Of a stretch of 15,182 bases of DNA, positions 13,826 to 15,182 are shown in pieces (the stretch's first letter is position 1; each line of letters begins with the position of its first letter). A program made the position numbers and the translations under genes. The stretch comes from Alphaproteobacteria bacterium UBA6149 (lineage in GTDB: Bacteria > Pseudomonadota > Alphaproteobacteria > Rickettsiales > UBA998), in contig DIUV01000051.1 of assembly GCA_002423155.1 (NCBI GenBank), forward strand, positions 17,349-32,530. Reading direction: 5' to 3'. Under the pieces are notes generated by a model that was not told the DNA's origin, ran no database searches, and saw only the letters and a list, made by a program, of their open reading frames with translations.

Positions 13826-14484
13826 TAAGTAGCTTCATAAAATCATTGCATAATTTGCTTTCGGCAAGTTTTGTTAAAGTGCTTATTTATTCTTTTGTTA
13901 TATCCGCCTGTATATTATCTGTATTTTTGTTTTCTTCGTTTTATTTTATTCAACAGGCAATATCTTTGAGTTCTGGGTGGTTAGCTCAGTTATTAAACTG
14001 GGTTGCAGCGGCAGGGGCTGGGTTATCCGCTTGGTTTTTATTCCCTGTTTTTATCCCCTTAATTGCAGGCTTTTTCTCCGAAAAAATTGCCAATGATATT
14101 GAGAAAAAAGATTATGGAATAATAAGTATTGGGCAGATATCCGTTTTCCAAGACTTAAATCAAAATATAAGATTCACTGCAAAAGCACTTATTTTAAATA
14201 TATTATGCTTACCCCTATATATAACAGGTTTTTTATTTCCTCTGGTTTATTACCCCTTAAATGCTTGGCTACTCGGACGCCAATTCTTTGAAATGACTAC
14301 TGCTCGGCATATTGGTTATGATGCCGCGTTCGTAATTCGCAAAAACAATAAAATATCTATATGGATTTTAGGTGGTATATTATTATTTATGAGTAATCTG
14401 CCGATTATACAATTAATCGTACCATTCTTCGGCGTTGCCATTATGGTACATTATTATCAACTAATCAGACCAGCTAAAGTTTAA
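13819..14484 (+). CDS. EI24/CysZ-like integral membrane protein
   Basis: This 221-residue protein looks like the EI24 domain family, which includes CysZ, a sulfate transporter; the substrate here is unknown. Hydrophobic stretches lie at about 15-45 (VLIYSFVISACILSVFLFSS), 53-85 (WVAAAGAGLSAWFLFPVFIP), 125-155 (LNILCLPLYITGFLFPLVYY) and 175-212 (IWILGGILLFMSNLPIIQLI). The family motif is LNAWLLGRQFFEMTTARHIG, close to the "yN.WllGre.fe..a.Rh" signature, with PVFIPLIAGFFSEKIANDIE in the first loop. It starts at ATG 13819, overlapping the end of the aminopeptidase gene by 7 bases with GGGA 7 bases upstream, so the two are cotranscribed. No cysteine-biosynthesis gene is nearby, so a CysZ role is not supported by context. 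Confidence 0.78.
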   Translation: MLVSSFIKSLHNLLSASFVKVLIYSFVISACILSVFLFSSFYFIQQAISLSSGWLAQLLNWVAAAGAGLSAWFLFPVFIPLIAGFFSEKIANDIEKKDYGIISIGQISVFQDLNQNIRFTAKALILNILCLPLYITGFLFPLVYYPLNAWLLGRQFFEMTTARHIGYDAAFVIRKNNKISIWILGGILLFMSNLPIIQLIVPFFGVAIMVHYYQLIRPAKV

Positions 14485-14491
14485 AAAAACC

Positions 14492-14691
14492 GAGCTAATT
14501 GCAAAATCATTAAATTAGTATATTACTCTCCCCATCGTCATACCGTCGAAAGACGGTATCCAGTCTCTCCACACTAACGGAAATTATTGTTTTATAGAAC
14601 TTATTCTCTATGGAAAGACTGGATACCAGCGTGCGCTGGTATGACGATTAAGGAGATTAATGTGGATGCAAAATAGTTTTGCAATTAGCTC
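14492..14691. mobile_element. 200-bp nested inverted-repeat element
   Basis: The outer arms at 14492-14511 and 14672-14691 (GAGCTAATTGCAAAATCATT at left) are inverted repeats with two mismatches. Inside are arms at 14533-14566 and 14616-14648 sharing CATCGTCATACC and GGTATCCAGTCT in opposite orientation. Each inner arm is a 20-nt hairpin, ATACCGTC-GAAA-GACGGTAT (14540-14559) and ATACCAGC-GTGC-GCTGGTAT (14623-14642). AACC borders both ends and may be a 4-bp target duplication. There is no coding capacity. It lies 7 bases after the EI24 gene stop, so the hairpins could also end that transcript. The architecture matches the 4180-4416 element, but the outer arms are unrelated. Confidence 0.65.
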
Positions 14692-14804
14692 AACCTTACA
14701 ACAAATATTTTTTGTGGAATTTTCACAGAATTGTCACTTTTCTTTCATGCATACTGTGATTAAGTTGCATCAGTGGTTAGGTTTATCGTTTAAGGATAAT
14801 TAAT
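14692..14804 (+). promoter_or_regulatory. Leader region of the right-end gene pair
   Basis: The 113-bp non-coding stretch after the repeat element must hold the promoter of the small gene at 14805. An inverted repeat TCACAG (14723-14728) and CTGTGA (14754-14759) with a 25-base spacer could be an operator. No well-spaced -35/-10 pair stands out. AAGGA lies 8 to 9 bases before the ATG and is a good ribosome-binding site. Confidence 0.35.
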
Positions 14805-15062
14805 ATGTTATATGCTGCCCGTAAATATGATTCTTCTGATTATGAATCTGAAAAACAGCAAGTTTTTAGAGAAAACTGTTCATTTGTTACCTCTACGGTT
14901 TCAGTATCAGTAGTGCAGTCATCTTTCCGTGCTCGTGCCACTCAGATGGCGCAAGATGCATTTTTTGAAGTAACTGGAAAATTCCACGCTTCTTCTGCAC
15001 AACTTTCGCAAATGCAACGCCAAATTATGGATAACGTAATTAAGGCTATGCTCATTGCATGA
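14805..15062 (+). CDS. Small protein of unknown function, 85 residues
   Basis: I do not recognise this family. The product starts MLYAARKYDSSDYESEKQQV and looks soluble: an acidic, polar N-terminus (1-25), a Ser/Thr/Val-rich middle (FVTSTVSVSVVQSSF, about 27-41), then a probable amphipathic helical C-terminal half (RARATQMAQDAFFEVTGKFH, then SAQLSQMQRQIMDNVIKAML). There is no signal peptide or membrane helix and one cysteine. The start has AAGGA at proper distance, and the stop overlaps the next start as ATGA, which supports a real coupled gene pair. Its closeness to a motility region does not itself tell its function. Confidence 0.65.
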   Translation: MLYAARKYDSSDYESEKQQVFRENCSFVTSTVSVSVVQSSFRARATQMAQDAFFEVTGKFHASSAQLSQMQRQIMDNVIKAMLIA

Positions 15063-15182
15063 AACAAAAAGAGTATGCTCTATGGAAGGCTGATATACTT
15101 AAAAATCTCACCACCGTTACGATCAAAGATGGAATTAGTAAATGCAAAGGGAAAGAATATCCAAAAGTGAGAGTTTTAACAA
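15059..15182 (+). CDS. Partial gene, unknown, cut by the window end
   Basis: ATG 15059 overlaps the stop of the previous gene (ATGA), and the frame stays open for 41 codons to the end of the window. The visible start is MKQKEYALWKADILKNLTTV, then TIKDGISKCKGKEYPKVRVL, a lysine-rich (about 25%), basic stretch with no signal peptide. I do not recognise it. It contrasts with its acidic partner upstream, so the pair could encode interacting proteins, which is only a thought. Confidence 0.55.
   Translation, partial: MKQKEYALWKADILKNLTTVTIKDGISKCKGKEYPKVRVLT

Noticed and set aside
13819..14484. Assignment as sulfate transporter cysZ
   Set aside because: The domain fits the broad EI24 family, but no sulfur-assimilation gene is near and the substrate cannot be read from the sequence.

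Overview
This 15.2 kb window is AT-rich chromosomal DNA (about 60% A+T by eye), almost certainly from an alphaproteobacterium. The pointers are a ChpT-type histidine phosphotransferase (an alphaproteobacterial cell-cycle phosphorelay protein), a CheA with a duplicated CheW-like module fused to a receiver, a stand-alone FlhB C-terminal paralogue, and many short palindromic repeats in the intergenic spaces. The species cannot be named from the sequence; a low-GC, flagellated, possibly host-associated alphaproteobacterium fits, but that is inference.

Layout: positions 1-170 hold a degenerate palindromic element. On the minus strand, 173-1899 is the operon flgB-flgC-fliE-rimM (proximal rod, MS ring-rod junction, then a ribosome maturation factor). 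Diverging from it on the plus strand, 2095-4175 carries csrA, a FlhB-like C-terminal domain gene, a small coiled-coil gene (possibly a FlgN/FliT-like chaperone), fliO and fliP. A 237-bp inverted-repeat element flanked by a 13-bp direct repeat lies between fliP and chpT (4450-5097). A chemotaxis operon follows, 5223-10823: cheA-cheW-cheY-cheB-cheR. A BMP-family periplasmic binding protein is convergent to it (10846-11832, minus strand). Then come an aminopeptidase P and an EI24/CysZ-like membrane protein (12044-14484), a second nested inverted-repeat element (14492-14691), and a pair of unrecognised small genes with an ATGA overlap, the second cut by the window end.

How it fits together: most of the window is one motility module. 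Rod parts (FlgB, FlgC, FliE), export gate (FliO, FliP, FlhB-like) and a likely chaperone build the flagellum; CsrA may control it after transcription; ChpT couples it to the cell-cycle phosphorelay; CheA/W/Y/B/R form a complete chemotaxis signalling and adaptation core (no receptor gene and no cheD or cheZ here).

The least ordinary content is between genes. (1) A ~143-bp, full-length imperfect palindrome occurs twice (2319-2461 and 11854-11997). Five consecutive outer-stem bases differ completely between the copies yet stay complementary within each copy, and in both copies the right end supplies sequence next to a start codon. (2) Two elements with different outer inverted repeats (4180-4416 and 14492-14691) each contain a pair of 20-nt hairpins of the form ATACC-N3-loop4-N3'-GGTAT, with changing but always complementary inner stems. 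(3) The 4180-4416 element appears to be a recent insertion that can be removed on paper to restore a tight fliP-chpT junction.
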